A stretch of 64,000 bases of DNA from Aridibacter famidurans (GCA_024103495.1 JAGFIQ010000153.1:1-64000); one strand, 5' to 3'. Shown: positions 53,400 through 63,033, counted from the first letter of the stretch. Notes: a model not told the origin generated them from the letters alone. A program made the numbers and translations.

Positions 53400-56300
53400 A
53401 TGAAACGCATTCTTATCACAGCTTTGTTTGCGGTTCTGTCGCTGTCGTGCGGCGACGGGGTGCCCGAGCAGGGCTCGGAAGAATACGCCGGCGCGGTCAC
53501 GTCCTTCTACGTAGGCCTAGCCGCGATCGAGGCCGGCGACGACCAGAGGGCGATCACCGAACTGAACCGCACGATCGAGCTCGCTCCTTCGGAAAGCGCT
53601 TCATACAACAACCTCGGAGTTCTTTATCTCCGCCAGCGCGATCTCGAGAAAGCAACTTCGAATTTGGAGAAGGCGAACGGCTTGGGCTCGGAGAATGCCA
53701 CCATCGTCGCGAACCTCGCCGAGCTCGAACTCGCGAAAGGCGACGCCGAGAAGGCGCTCGGACATTTTAGGAAGGCGGTCGAGTTCGATCCGAAAGATCA
53801 CATCTCGCAGTACGCTATCGCGGAAGAATTGGAAAGGCAGGGCAAGGATTCGGAAGCGCTCGCGATACTAAAAGACGATCTGAAGAAGAACCTTCCGGCG
53901 AATCTCGCTCTCGAAGTCGAGATCGCACGGCTCTCCGCAAAAACGGGCAATTCGGGATCGCTGGAGGAATCTGTCAATTCATTGCGGCACCGTTCGGAAA
54001 ACTGGCCATCGGAGATTAAGGACCAACTCACCAAACTCGCGGAACTCACAAACTCAGCCAACTCAGGCCAGGCGGCTCAGCAGACCGCTTTCCTCAAGAA
54101 CGTGCTTCTTCGCGAACCGGAGTACCGGTCTTCTCTCGCCGAGTTCAAGGCTTCCGACACGGCCCCGGGACGTTTGATCAGGAAGCCTCTCTCCCTTCCC
54201 GTTCCGGAGTTCAAGCCCGCGTCTGCCGACACAGAGATCACTTTCGAAAAGAAGAGCGTCGCCGATGTCGAGGCCAAGACTGCCTTTGTCGTGTTCAAGG
54301 ACGGCGAGAAGCCTTTCGTCGCGTACAGCACGGAAGACAAAACGGTTATCGGCGACACCGAGATCCCTGTCAGCGTCGATTCGCCAAAGCAGGTCGCGCA
54401 GATCGATTTTGATTACGACTTCCGGATCGATCTAGCGTTCGCGACCGAGAAAGGATTTCGATTGTTCAAACAGAAGGAGGACGGATCGTATGAGGATGTG
54501 ACCTCCGCCACGGAACTTCCGGCCGAGATTACGGGCGATTCTTACATCGGCGCTTGGGCGTTCGATTACGACAATGAAGGGGATCTGGATTTAGTGCTCG
54601 CGCCCTTGGAAAGCTCGCCTTTTGTGCTTAGGAATGAGGCGGAAGGCAAGTTCTCGAAGACTGAACCATTTTCGGGTGCTGAAAAGGCCACAGACTTTGT
54701 GTTCGCCGACTTCGACGAAGACGGGGATGTCGACGCCGCCTTTCTTTCTCCACAAGATGAGATCACTGTCCATTCCAATTCGCGCGGCGGCAGCTTCTCT
54801 AAAATGTCCACCGGGTCGACACTTAAGGCAGATGCCATCTCAGTCGGGACTTTGGATCCAGCTTCTGGGTTGACCTTAATTGCCATTTCCGACGGGAAGG
54901 CTCGAGCCGTTGCCTTTGTGGGAGGTGAGCCGATGACGAAAGAAGAATGGACGATTGGAGACGGTGTTCGGGGGGGAGACAAATTGCTTTCGGTCGACAT
55001 AGACAACAACGGCGCGCCTGATCTGATCGCCTCGTCGGAAACAGTGCCCTGGCGCTTCTTTCTCGCGATCGAAAGTCCCAAGGATCCGGACCGAACGAAC
55101 GTAGCGATGCCTTATGACGCGGCCCGGCAAAAAGACGTAGCGCCGCTGGATGCGGCGGACATTGATTCGGATGGAGTTATTGAACTGGTGGGCCTCGACC
55201 AGGCGGGAAGACCAGCAGTTCTTGATACTGTACTCTCACGAAACTACCACTGGCAGATCGTTCGCCCGAAGGCGGCGAAGACCGAGGGCGACCAAAGGAT
55301 CAACTCGTACGGGATAGGCGGCGAGATGGAGCTTCGTTCCGGGCTACTCGCGCAGAAGCGCCTGATCACTTCGCCTCAGGTGCATTTCGGTCTTGGTGAG
55401 AATACGTCGGCGGACGTCCTTCGGATCGTGTGGCAGAACGGATACGTGCAGGCGGAGTTCGATCTGAAGGCCCACCAGGTCGTCGAGGCCGAGCAGCGTC
55501 TGAAGGGCTCGTGCCCGCATCTTTTCGCGTGGAACGGAGAGAAGTTCGAGCATGTGAAGGACGCGCCGCCCTGGAGCCCCGCGCTCGGGCTTAAGATCAA
55601 CGCACAAGACACTTACGGCATTCTCCAGACCGAGGAGTGGTTCAAGGTCCCGGGCGAGGCATTGAAGCCGAAGGACGGCAAATACGAGCTTCGTATAACC
55701 GGCGAGTACTGGGAAAGCTTCTACATCGACAACTATCGCCTGCTCGCTGTCGATCACCCTGAAGGCACCAAGATCTTCACCGACGAGCGGTTCTCGATCC
55801 CGCTTCCGCCGCTTGACGTCTTCACGACCGGCGAGCTGAACGGCTTCTCCAAAGCGGTCGATCACAGAGGCCGCGATGTCTCCGAAAACGTATCGAAGCT
55901 CGATGAAGAATATCTCGACGGGATAAAGCGCGGAACGTATCAGGGAGTCGCCGAGGACCACTGGGTCGAGTTGACGCTTCCCGAAAACGCGCCAAGGGAA
56001 GGCAAGCTCTGGATCGTCGGCGAGGGCTGGATGCATCCGACCGACGCCTCGATCAACGTCCAGCGCGGACAGGCGAATCCCTCGCCTCCGAAATCACTTA
56101 GCATTGAACTCCCCGATGGAAACGGCGGCTGGAAGGCGGTGAAAGAGAACCTGGGCTTCCCTGCCGGAAAGATGAAGAACGTCCTGCTCGATATCACGGA
56201 CATCTTCCCGGCCGGCGCGAAGGACAGAAGGATCAGGCTGAGGACCGAGCTCGAGATCTTCTGGGACAGGCTCTCGTGGGCCGTCGGAAAAGATGGAGAC

Positions 56301-56870
56301 GAGACAAGGATCACCGAACTAGATCTGTCCGCCGCCGAACTTCGATACAGGGGCTTTTCCGTTATCAACAAGCGTGACGAATCATCGCCCGAGATTCCCG
56401 ACTATCAAAGGATCAAAACAACCGCCCAGAAATGGCGCGACCTCGAGGGATACTACACGAGATTCGGGGACGTGCTCGAGCTTCTTGCAGAGACGGACGA
56501 CCGCTATGTGCTCTCGAACGCTGGCGACGAACTCGCGATGAGCTTCCCCGCTCTGCCCGATCCGCCAAAAGGCTGGAAACGCGACTTTGTTATAATCGGC
56601 AACGGCTGGATCAAGGACGGCGACCTTAACTCCGTGTTTTCGAAGACCTTACTGCCTCTTCCGACGCACGCGACGAACGATTATTCGCGCGCGCCCACGG
56701 TGCTTGAGGACGATCCGGTTTACAGGAAGAACCGCGCCGACTGGGTGAGGTTCCATACGCGGTATGTGGCTCCGGATGCCTTCCGGGGCGCCCTGCGGGG
56801 AGAGATAGAACCGCAGAGAACGCGCAGAACGCAGAGATTTTTTGGCGGCGAGTTTCGGCAATCCAAATAG
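53400..56870 (+). CDS. Large lipoprotein: TPR, FG-GAP and ASPIC/UnbV-like domains
   Basis: 1156 aa from ATG 53400; the longer frame begins in the upstream repeat. Lipoprotein Cys17 in LSLSC. TPR repeats at about 32-150 (SASYNNLGVLYLRQRDLEKA), FG-GAP-like loops at 340-620 (FDYDNEGDLDLVLAPLE, ADFDEDGDVDAAFLSP, VDIDNNGAPDLIASSE), an ASPIC/UnbV-like part near 640-720 (SPQVHFGLGENTSADVLRIV), then 430 residues of unrecognised beta-rich sequence. The C-terminal 25 residues are encoded in part by a dispersed CGCAGAGAACGC-type repeat (56811-56841), so the native end was probably altered. Exported, likely a surface protein of the CRTAC1 cluster. Confidence 0.87.
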   Translation: MKRILITALFAVLSLSCGDGVPEQGSEEYAGAVTSFYVGLAAIEAGDDQRAITELNRTIELAPSESASYNNLGVLYLRQRDLEKATSNLEKANGLGSENATIVANLAELELAKGDAEKALGHFRKAVEFDPKDHISQYAIAEELERQGKDSEALAILKDDLKKNLPANLALEVEIARLSAKTGNSGSLEESVNSLRHRSENWPSEIKDQLTKLAELTNSANSGQAAQQTAFLKNVLLREPEYRSSLAEFKASDTAPGRLIRKPLSLPVPEFKPASADTEITFEKKSVADVEAKTAFVVFKDGEKPFVAYSTEDKTVIGDTEIPVSVDSPKQVAQIDFDYDFRIDLAFATEKGFRLFKQKEDGSYEDVTSATELPAEITGDSYIGAWAFDYDNEGDLDLVLAPLESSPFVLRNEAEGKFSKTEPFSGAEKATDFVFADFDEDGDVDAAFLSPQDEITVHSNSRGGSFSKMSTGSTLKADAISVGTLDPASGLTLIAISDGKARAVAFVGGEPMTKEEWTIGDGVRGGDKLLSVDIDNNGAPDLIASSETVPWRFFLAIESPKDPDRTNVAMPYDAARQKDVAPLDAADIDSDGVIELVGLDQAGRPAVLDTVLSRNYHWQIVRPKAAKTEGDQRINSYGIGGEMELRSGLLAQKRLITSPQVHFGLGENTSADVLRIVWQNGYVQAEFDLKAHQVVEAEQRLKGSCPHLFAWNGEKFEHVKDAPPWSPALGLKINAQDTYGILQTEEWFKVPGEALKPKDGKYELRITGEYWESFYIDNYRLLAVDHPEGTKIFTDERFSIPLPPLDVFTTGELNGFSKAVDHRGRDVSENVSKLDEEYLDGIKRGTYQGVAEDHWVELTLPENAPREGKLWIVGEGWMHPTDASINVQRGQANPSPPKSLSIELPDGNGGWKAVKENLGFPAGKMKNVLLDITDIFPAGAKDRRIRLRTELEIFWDRLSWAVGKDGDETRITELDLSAAELRYRGFSVINKRDESSPEIPDYQRIKTTAQKWRDLEGYYTRFGDVLELLAETDDRYVLSNAGDELAMSFPALPDPPKGWKRDFVIIGNGWIKDGDLNSVFSKTLLPLPTHATNDYSRAPTVLEDDPVYRKNRADWVRFHTRYVAPDAFRGALRGEIEPQRTRRTQRFFGGEFRQSK

Positions 56871-56966
56871 ACGTGTATCGCCGTAAGCAGCTAAATTATC
56901 TGAATCTCTGCAGCGGGGACAAGCGATTGGAGTTATCTGTGTTTGTCTGTGTCCAGTTTCCGACTG

Positions 56967-56992
56967 CTCACTGCTGACCGCTTACCGCTCAC
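56967..56992. repeat. GCTCAC-type heptamer relatives before a CRTAC1 gene
   Basis: TGCTCACTGCTGACCGCTTA followed by CCGCTCAC: the reverse complement of the GTGAGCG heptamer family, ending a few bases before the start codon at 56999. Confidence 0.7.
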
Positions 56993-56998
56993 TTTAGA

Positions 56999-58765
56999 AT
57001 GACCTTTCGAAAAGCATTCATTACCGTACTCTTCTTCGCGCTGCTCGGCGTGCCGTTCGCGATCGAGTACTTTTACGGCGGCGCCGAGACTGAGTTCGAC
57101 CGCGAGACGGCGCTTGAAAGGTTCGGATTCTATTTCGAAGAGGTGGCAAAGGAATCGGGAGTCGATTTCGTCCATAAAGCGCCCTCGCTCGATCCGAAGC
57201 TGAACAACATAATGCCGCAGATCGCCTCGATGGGCGCAGGCGTATCGATCGTCGATTTTGACCGCGATGGATGGAGCGACATTTACCTGACGAACAGCGG
57301 CGAAGGCAGTTTCAACGCGCTCTACCGCAATAACGGCGACGGCTCGTTCACCGACGTCGCGCGCGACGTCGGTGTCGCCGACGTCAACAGGGACGGGACC
57401 GGCGTTTCGATGGGCGCCGTGTGGGGCGACTTCGACAACGACGGTTTCGAGGACCTCTTGCTTTACAAGTGGGGCAAGACCGTGCTTTACCGGAACAACG
57501 GGGGCAAGGCCTTCGAAGAGGTCAAGACCGCCGGATTCCCCGAGTGGGCGAACCTCAACACCGGCATATGGTTCGATTTCGACCGCGACGGCAATCTCGA
57601 CATCTTTCTAGGCGGCTACTTCCGGCCCGACATAGATCTTTGGAAGCTCGAGAACACGCGGATAATGCCGGAGAGTTTCGAGTACGCGAATAACGGCGGA
57701 AGGAAGTACCTGTACCGAAACCTCGGGGGCGGAAAGTTCGAAGAGGTCAGTGAGGAACTTGGCATATCCTCGACCCGATGGGCGCTCGCCGCAGGGGCCG
57801 CCGACCTGACCGGAAACGGCTATCCCGACCTCTTCGTCTCGAACGATTACGGGATCTCCGAGCTTTACCTCAATGACGGCGGAAAGCGTTTCGTAAACGC
57901 GAGCGAGGACTCAGGGGTGGGCTTCGCGCCGAAGAGCGGAATGAACGCGAGCTTCGGCGACGTGATGAACGACGGCCGCCTGGCGATCTACGAATCGAAC
58001 ATCTCGGAACGCGGCATCCTCTTGCAGGGAAACAACTTGTGGGTCCCTCGCCAGGGGACTTCGGGCAATGATGTGAAGTTCGACAATCTCGCCAACGCGG
58101 TCGGAGTCGAGGACGGAGGCTGGGCGTGGGGAAGCCAGTTCGGCGATTTCGACAACGACGGCGACCAGGACATCTTCCTCACGAACGGATACGTTTCGGC
58201 CGACAAGAACGTTAATTACTGGTACGACTTCTCGAAGATCACGCTCGGCAACAACTCGATAATAGGCGACGCGGCCAACTGGCCGGAGATGAAAGGCAGA
58301 AGCCTTTCGGGCTATCAGCAGAAGAAGCTCTGGCTGAACGACGGAAAAGGATCGTTCACCGAAGTCGCGCTCGCGACAGGCGTGCGCGAGACCTTCGACG
58401 GACGAGCCGTCGCGGTCGCCGACCTCTGGAACCGGGGCGTGCTGGATGTCGTGGTAGCGAATCAGAAAGGCCCCGCGCTGATCTACAAGAACAACGTTAA
58501 GAAAGGTCGCAATTGGATAGCGTTCGGGTTCGGGAACGATGACGCGATCGGCACGCGGATCACCCTCTTCCGTGGGAATTCGCGGCAGACACAGGAGATC
58601 CACGGGGGAAGCGGTTACTGCGCGCAGAACCAGAGGCGCGCGCACTTCGGGCTTGGGGAAACGGGCAAGGTGGACAAGGTGGAGATCAGGTTCCCGAACG
58701 GCGAAACAAAGGTGATCGAATCGCCGAAGATCAACACCCTGCACAGGGTATCGGTCGATCTATGA
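56999..58765 (+). CDS. CRTAC1-family secreted or membrane-anchored protein
   Basis: 588 aa. One N-terminal hydrophobic segment (KAFITVLFFALLGVPFAIEY) acts as signal or anchor; no lipobox. FG-GAP/VCBS repeats fill 75-470 (VDFDRDGWSDIYLTNSG, GDFDNDGFEDLLLYKWG, FDFDRDGNLDIFLGGYF, GDFDNDGDQDIFLTNGY), and an ASPIC/UnbV domain ends the protein (GIGTRITLF-like DDAIGTRITLF, CAQNQRRAHFGLGETGKVDK). Its stop overlaps the RnfD-like gene by 4 bp, so both are made together, suggesting a functional link between an exposed propeller and a membrane redox-type protein. Confidence 0.92.
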   Translation: MTFRKAFITVLFFALLGVPFAIEYFYGGAETEFDRETALERFGFYFEEVAKESGVDFVHKAPSLDPKLNNIMPQIASMGAGVSIVDFDRDGWSDIYLTNSGEGSFNALYRNNGDGSFTDVARDVGVADVNRDGTGVSMGAVWGDFDNDGFEDLLLYKWGKTVLYRNNGGKAFEEVKTAGFPEWANLNTGIWFDFDRDGNLDIFLGGYFRPDIDLWKLENTRIMPESFEYANNGGRKYLYRNLGGGKFEEVSEELGISSTRWALAAGAADLTGNGYPDLFVSNDYGISELYLNDGGKRFVNASEDSGVGFAPKSGMNASFGDVMNDGRLAIYESNISERGILLQGNNLWVPRQGTSGNDVKFDNLANAVGVEDGGWAWGSQFGDFDNDGDQDIFLTNGYVSADKNVNYWYDFSKITLGNNSIIGDAANWPEMKGRSLSGYQQKKLWLNDGKGSFTEVALATGVRETFDGRAVAVADLWNRGVLDVVVANQKGPALIYKNNVKKGRNWIAFGFGNDDAIGTRITLFRGNSRQTQEIHGGSGYCAQNQRRAHFGLGETGKVDKVEIRFPNGETKVIESPKINTLHRVSVDL

Positions 58766-59598
58766 GTACGGAAGCTTCGAACATCGTGGCGCCGCCGAGC
58801 GCATCTTTGATGCCGTTGAAGACGTTCGGCATCGATACGCGGCTGGTGATGCCGCTCTTGATCACGCTGATCCTTCTCGTCGGTCAGGTCTTTTACGGCA
58901 TCCTCGAGAGCTACCCTCAGACGCTGCTGGCAATCGGGGTCGCGGTTCTGTTCGACGCCGTGCTTTCGAAGATCGACCGCGGGCAGTGGCCGTTCCTCGC
59001 GAGCGCTTACATCTCCGGTATAAGTGTGGGGATCCTCACGCGCTCGCCCTTCTTCTGGACCTTCGCTCTGTGCTCGGCGATCACCATCACTTCTAAATAT
59101 GTCTTGAAGCTAAAGGGCCGCCATCTTTGGAACCCTTCGAACTTCGGGATCGCGGTGATGCTTCTGATCGCGCCTTCGGCTTTCTCGACGCTGAGCATCC
59201 AGTGGGGCAACAACCTCGCGGCGATGACCGTGATCTGGGTCCTCGGCTGCATCATCATCTACCGGCTGAAGCGGTTCCACATCACGTTCACATATGTCGC
59301 GGCATTCATATTCTTCGCCGGCATACGGAGCCTATGGACCGGGCACGCGTTCCTCGCCGAGATCGCCCCGATCACGGGCGCGATGTACCAGCTGTTCATT
59401 TTCTTTATGATCACCGATCCGGCGACGACCGTACGGCGCTCGAAGGGGGCGCAGATGCTCGTCGCGTTCCTGGTCGCGGCGGCGGAGATGGTGCTGAGGA
59501 TGATGGAGAACGTCCACGCGCCGTATTACGCGCTGTTCATCGTCGGTCCGGTCGCGAACCTTGTGGATATCTACTGGCCTGAGAAGAGTGAACGGTGA
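58762..59598 (+). CDS. NqrB/RnfD-family integral membrane protein, stand-alone
   Basis: 278 aa with about eight membrane helices. KGRHLWNPSNFGIAVMLLIA and FFMITDPATTVRRSKGAQML match the NqrB/RnfD superfamily, where a Thr near the TDP block carries covalent FMN in true Rnf/Nqr subunits. No other Rnf or Nqr genes are present, so it cannot be a complete ion pump. It is coupled to a CRTAC1 gene by ATGA overlap. Whether the flavin-attachment Thr is used is open. Confidence 0.8.
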   Translation: MSTEASNIVAPPSASLMPLKTFGIDTRLVMPLLITLILLVGQVFYGILESYPQTLLAIGVAVLFDAVLSKIDRGQWPFLASAYISGISVGILTRSPFFWTFALCSAITITSKYVLKLKGRHLWNPSNFGIAVMLLIAPSAFSTLSIQWGNNLAAMTVIWVLGCIIIYRLKRFHITFTYVAAFIFFAGIRSLWTGHAFLAEIAPITGAMYQLFIFFMITDPATTVRRSKGAQMLVAFLVAAAEMVLRMMENVHAPYYALFIVGPVANLVDIYWPEKSER

Positions 59599-59601
59599 GC
59601 C

Positions 59602-59625
59602 GTTTAGAGCAGCGCTTCGCGCTGC
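59602..59625 (+). repeat. GTTTAGAG hairpin repeat copy
   Basis: GTTTAGAGCAGCGCTTCGCG followed by CTGC, 3 bp after the stop of the RnfD-like gene. Confidence 0.85.
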
Positions 59626-59662
59626 CCCGGCAGGGCTTATCACGCCCGTGGGCACAGTGAAA

Positions 59663-59825
59663 GTGTCCGAAGCCCAAGCGTCAGCGCGGGCTACCACGAG
59701 AAGTTCCAGGTTCAAAGTTGGAGGTTCAAAGACAGGAAGCAGACCACGTTCGCCTCTCTTGAACTTGGAACCTGGAACTTGGATCTGACGGCAGTAGCCC
59801 TCCCTCACGGTCAGGCTTCGGACAC
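59663..59825. mobile_element. MITE-like composite repeat, copy 2 (163 bp)
   Basis: Left end GTGTCCGAAGCCCAAGCGTC... with GGGCTACC; right end GTAGCCCTCCCTCACGGTCA... with GGACAC. The interior has AAGTTCCAGGTTCAAAG and its inverted partner GAACTTGGAACCTGGAACTT, so nearly the whole unit is self-complementary. Reverse orientation relative to copy 1. No coding capacity. Confidence 0.7.
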
Positions 59826-59865
59826 GTTCCTCCCGATTCACGACTCACGATTCACGTTCCGCTCC

Positions 59866-60381
59866 TCAGATCACCGTCTTCCGGTGCGCGATCATTCTCA
59901 ACAGTCCGATGATCGCGAAGTGCAGAAGCAGATACGAGACAAGCGCGACGATGATCGGCAGCGCGAGAGTATGTCCCTCGACGCTCGGGCTCCGGACGAT
60001 CCCTTCGAAAGGCCAGTAGAACACGCCTGTGATCGACTTGATCCACTGCACGAACTTCGCGCTGTCCCTTGCGGCAAGCAATTCGAGCAGAAGCCTGATA
60101 CCCAGGAACCCGTAGATCAGATAAAACACGTAATCGACCACCTGGGCGAAGCGCGCGGCCGCGCGGCCCCGTTCCACCTCGCGTTCGGTTTGCTCAACCT
60201 CTTCGATGGCCTTGCCGCGCATATCTCTCGCGATGTCTTTCTCTCTCGAGATCTCTGAGTCGGTGGGCTTGTCTGCTTCCGCGGCGATCTCGCCGCCGAC
60301 GTCGGATTTCACCTCATCCTTGATCTTCTCGTAGTTCGCCGCCCTGCGAGCCCCATCCTCTGCAAGTTTTCTGTCTTCCAT
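59866..60381 (-). CDS. YggT-like membrane protein with charged N-terminal helix
   Basis: 171 aa. Residues 1-80 are highly charged and helical (a probable cytoplasmic coiled coil: AIEEVEQTEREVERGRAAAR). Two transmembrane segments follow (about 82-104 and 141-165) with the YggT pattern VVDYVFYLIYGFLGIRLLLE and WPFEGIVRSP between them. YggT proteins are linked to cell-division and osmotic functions but remain poorly defined. Stand-alone gene on the minus strand. Confidence 0.8.
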   Translation of the reverse strand: MEDRKLAEDGARRAANYEKIKDEVKSDVGGEIAAEADKPTDSEISREKDIARDMRGKAIEEVEQTEREVERGRAAARFAQVVDYVFYLIYGFLGIRLLLELLAARDSAKFVQWIKSITGVFYWPFEGIVRSPSVEGHTLALPIIVALVSYLLLHFAIIGLLRMIAHRKTVI

Positions 60382-60422
60382 CTTCCTGGTCCTCCGTCCG
60401 GTTTCGGTTCAAACGTAAATGT

Positions 60423-60448
60423 GGGGCGGGATCCGAAGACCCCGCCCC
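60423..60448 (-). terminator. Hairpin terminator after the triple-repeat protein gene
   Basis: GGGGCGGG (60423-60430) pairs with CCCGCCCC (60441-60448); on the minus strand followed by ACATTTACG, a weak T-run. Confidence 0.5.
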
Positions 60449-60469
60449 TTGCCAATGTGATCGGACCGT

Positions 60470-62794
60470 TTATCGGTTCGATCCGACGAACGCGGGCGCC
60501 TGAGCCTCGATCAGGATCGTCGATCCCGGATCAAGCTCGACGTTCTCACGTCCCTGCGCCACCACGGTCCCGGCACCTGCGGCGCCGCCTACTGCGGCAC
60601 CGATCGCTGCGCCTTCACCGCCGCCAAGTATGGCTCCGATGATCGCGCCGACACCGGCCCCGATCCCGGCCCGTTTGATGGTCTCTCCGGTCTGGCTGTC
60701 TTCGTCCCTGACCTCGCCTTCGTTGTCGATGTTGACCTGCTTGCCGTTCGCAAGCGTCACGCCTTCGATAAGCCCGGCGAACTCATAGGTTCTTCCGTTG
60801 CGAAGCTGGATGGTATCGAAGTCCAGCGTCATCTTCGCGCGGCCCGTGAACAAGCCGGATCTCTCCGCTTCTACCACGTGACCGGTGATGATCGCGCCCT
60901 CATACCTGTTCGGCGAAACGACCCTCATAGTGAATGTCTCACCATCTTCGGAGTCGCTCGTCGAGATCCTCGAGTTGAGGACGGCACTCAGGTTGGTCCC
61001 GCCCGGCACTATGAAAGTCCCGGTAGTTCCGGTATCCGGATTGCCGTTCCTGCGCGGATCGTAGACGTTGTTCCAATCGGCAGTCGATTCGACCTTGTCG
61101 TAAACGCTGGCGACCGTGATCGTTTCGTCCGGATTCGCAAGGTTGACCCTGCGAATCACGCGAAGCTGGTCGCGGCCCACAGGCATGAAATTCACGTAGA
61201 ATTCGTTCGCGCCGGCGCCGTCATAAGCCAAAGATACGCCTTCGTAGTACGAATTCGCGGTCACCTGGATCTGCCTTCCGTTGTTCGTTTCAGTTCGTGT
61301 GATGCCGTCCGCGGTGAAGGTCACCTGCGGCGCGTTGCTCGAGGCGATCATCACTTTTGTTCCGCTCTTGTCGATCGCGAGCATCATCGGGGACGAAAGC
61401 CTTCTCGTCAGGTTCCGTTCGATCCGGTCCTCGCGGATCTGCGGATAGACATCGATCGCATTTCGCACGACCGTCGGAACGTCGTCGCTAAGCGTGCGGT
61501 TGAGCCTGTAGGTTCCCGTGATCATCGAGTTGAACTCATTGACCTGAGGATACGGCCTGTTCCACGCGAAATCGACGGCATAGTACTGTGAGAGAGTGTT
61601 CAGGTCGGTCTTCAAAGACCTCCACTGGTATTCGGCCGAGCGCATCAGCCTGTAATCCCTCATAAAAGACTCGATATATGCGGCCTTTCCGAGAACGTTA
61701 TTTACATCCTGGTCGCTCGACGCGCCTGCGTCGAACCTCTGTTTGAGCGTGTCGGTGGCGTTCTCAAACTCGTCAATGTAGTCGAGGAACGAACGCTCGC
61801 TGTATGTATTGTTCAAGATGCTGCGGTCGAGCGCTTGCTCCATCAGCCGCCTGTATGCATCGGTCTTCGTCTCTATCGAAGACAACAGCCCGTCAACGGT
61901 CTCCTCGCGTACCGTGTACGCGACGTCTCGATAATCCCGGGGCGTTTCCGTCCAGCTGAACCGGACGTTGTAATACCCGGCAAGCGTGTTCAGATCCGTC
62001 TTGATGTTCTGCCAGTTCCGCTCCGCCGCATTGGCCAGATCGTTCCTGCGCATGAACGAATCGATGAAAGCCGCGCTTGAAAGCACTCTTTCGACATCGG
62101 TATCTACCGAAGCCTCAGAATCAAACCTCTCCCGGAGCCGGTCCGTAGCATTCTCGAACTCGGCGACAAACTGGTTGATCCGGTCCTCGCGGTTCGTATT
62201 GTCGAGGTAGCTTCGGTCGAGTGCCGAATCGAGTCGACCCTTAAAATTGTCGGTCCTGTTCTCGATCCTTCTCAGCACTACGTCGACCTGTCTGTCGGAA
62301 ACCCTGTACGGCTTCCTGTAGATCGGATCGCCGTCGGCAACTGCGGCGTTCCAGTCATAGCTGAGGCTGTAAAAGCCCGCTAGAGTGTTCAGGTCGTTCC
62401 TGATGTTCACCCAGTGGCGCTCCGCCATAGTTCCGAGCGCGTTTCCGGTCATAAACCGGTTAATGGTTACCGCGCTGTTGAGCACGCGCAGAACGTCTCC
62501 GGAAACGGACTCTTCCGCTTCGAACCTCTGGCGCAAACGGTCCGTGTCGTTCTCAAATTGCGAGATGTTTCGTTGGAGTGCGTCCTCGGTCGCGGTGCCA
62601 TCGAAGCGACTTTGGTCGATTGCCAGGTCGAATGCCCGGCGGAATCTGTCGGTTCCGCTCTCGATCTGAACGAGCACGCTTTCGACGCGGTCGTCCGAAA
62701 CCCTGTAGGCTCGTACCTGTCCGAATGTCACCGTGCCGGCGACGAGGAGCGCAGCGCAACTTAGAATAGCGATCATTGATCTTCTTAATTTCAT
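60470..62794 (-). CDS. Secreted protein with three tandem 120-residue helical repeats and a glycine zipper
   Basis: 774 aa from ATG 62794, which has GAGAGG about 13 bases upstream (a start at 62809 overlaps that sequence). Signal peptide about 1-25 (LVAGTVTFGQ). Three repeats at 30-148, 163-281 and 293-411 share YRVSD/YTVRE openings, FENATDRL(R/K)(Q/E)RFD, VLxxAAxIxxFM and DLNTLAxYY blocks. A beta-rich middle follows, then near 700-745 a glycine-zipper segment (GIGAGVGAIIGAILGGGEGA) that may insert into a membrane. The repeat is not a domain I recognise. Probably envelope-located. Confidence 0.8.
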   Translation of the reverse strand: MKLRRSMIAILSCAALLVAGTVTFGQVRAYRVSDDRVESVLVQIESGTDRFRRAFDLAIDQSRFDGTATEDALQRNISQFENDTDRLRQRFEAEESVSGDVLRVLNSAVTINRFMTGNALGTMAERHWVNIRNDLNTLAGFYSLSYDWNAAVADGDPIYRKPYRVSDRQVDVVLRRIENRTDNFKGRLDSALDRSYLDNTNREDRINQFVAEFENATDRLRERFDSEASVDTDVERVLSSAAFIDSFMRRNDLANAAERNWQNIKTDLNTLAGYYNVRFSWTETPRDYRDVAYTVREETVDGLLSSIETKTDAYRRLMEQALDRSILNNTYSERSFLDYIDEFENATDTLKQRFDAGASSDQDVNNVLGKAAYIESFMRDYRLMRSAEYQWRSLKTDLNTLSQYYAVDFAWNRPYPQVNEFNSMITGTYRLNRTLSDDVPTVVRNAIDVYPQIREDRIERNLTRRLSSPMMLAIDKSGTKVMIASSNAPQVTFTADGITRTETNNGRQIQVTANSYYEGVSLAYDGAGANEFYVNFMPVGRDQLRVIRRVNLANPDETITVASVYDKVESTADWNNVYDPRRNGNPDTGTTGTFIVPGGTNLSAVLNSRISTSDSEDGETFTMRVVSPNRYEGAIITGHVVEAERSGLFTGRAKMTLDFDTIQLRNGRTYEFAGLIEGVTLANGKQVNIDNEGEVRDEDSQTGETIKRAGIGAGVGAIIGAILGGGEGAAIGAAVGGAAGAGTVVAQGRENVELDPGSTILIEAQAPAFVGSNR

Positions 62795-63033
62795 TGTTCT
62801 GCCTCTCATAGAAAAAATGTCTTCTTAAATGAATGAAGCCGCGGTTTTGAAGGTCCGGGCTTTATCCTAAAACGTCGCAATGACCGTTCCGCAACAGAAG
62901 GGTGTGCGTAAGTTGTTTAAGGAGAACAGTTAGAGATCCGGAATCGTGCAAGAGATGATCGTCAGCCGGGCAGGTGTGTATCGATTCGGGACGAGAAATG
63001 TGTAGGGAACGGGGACAGGAATCGACTGTGTTT

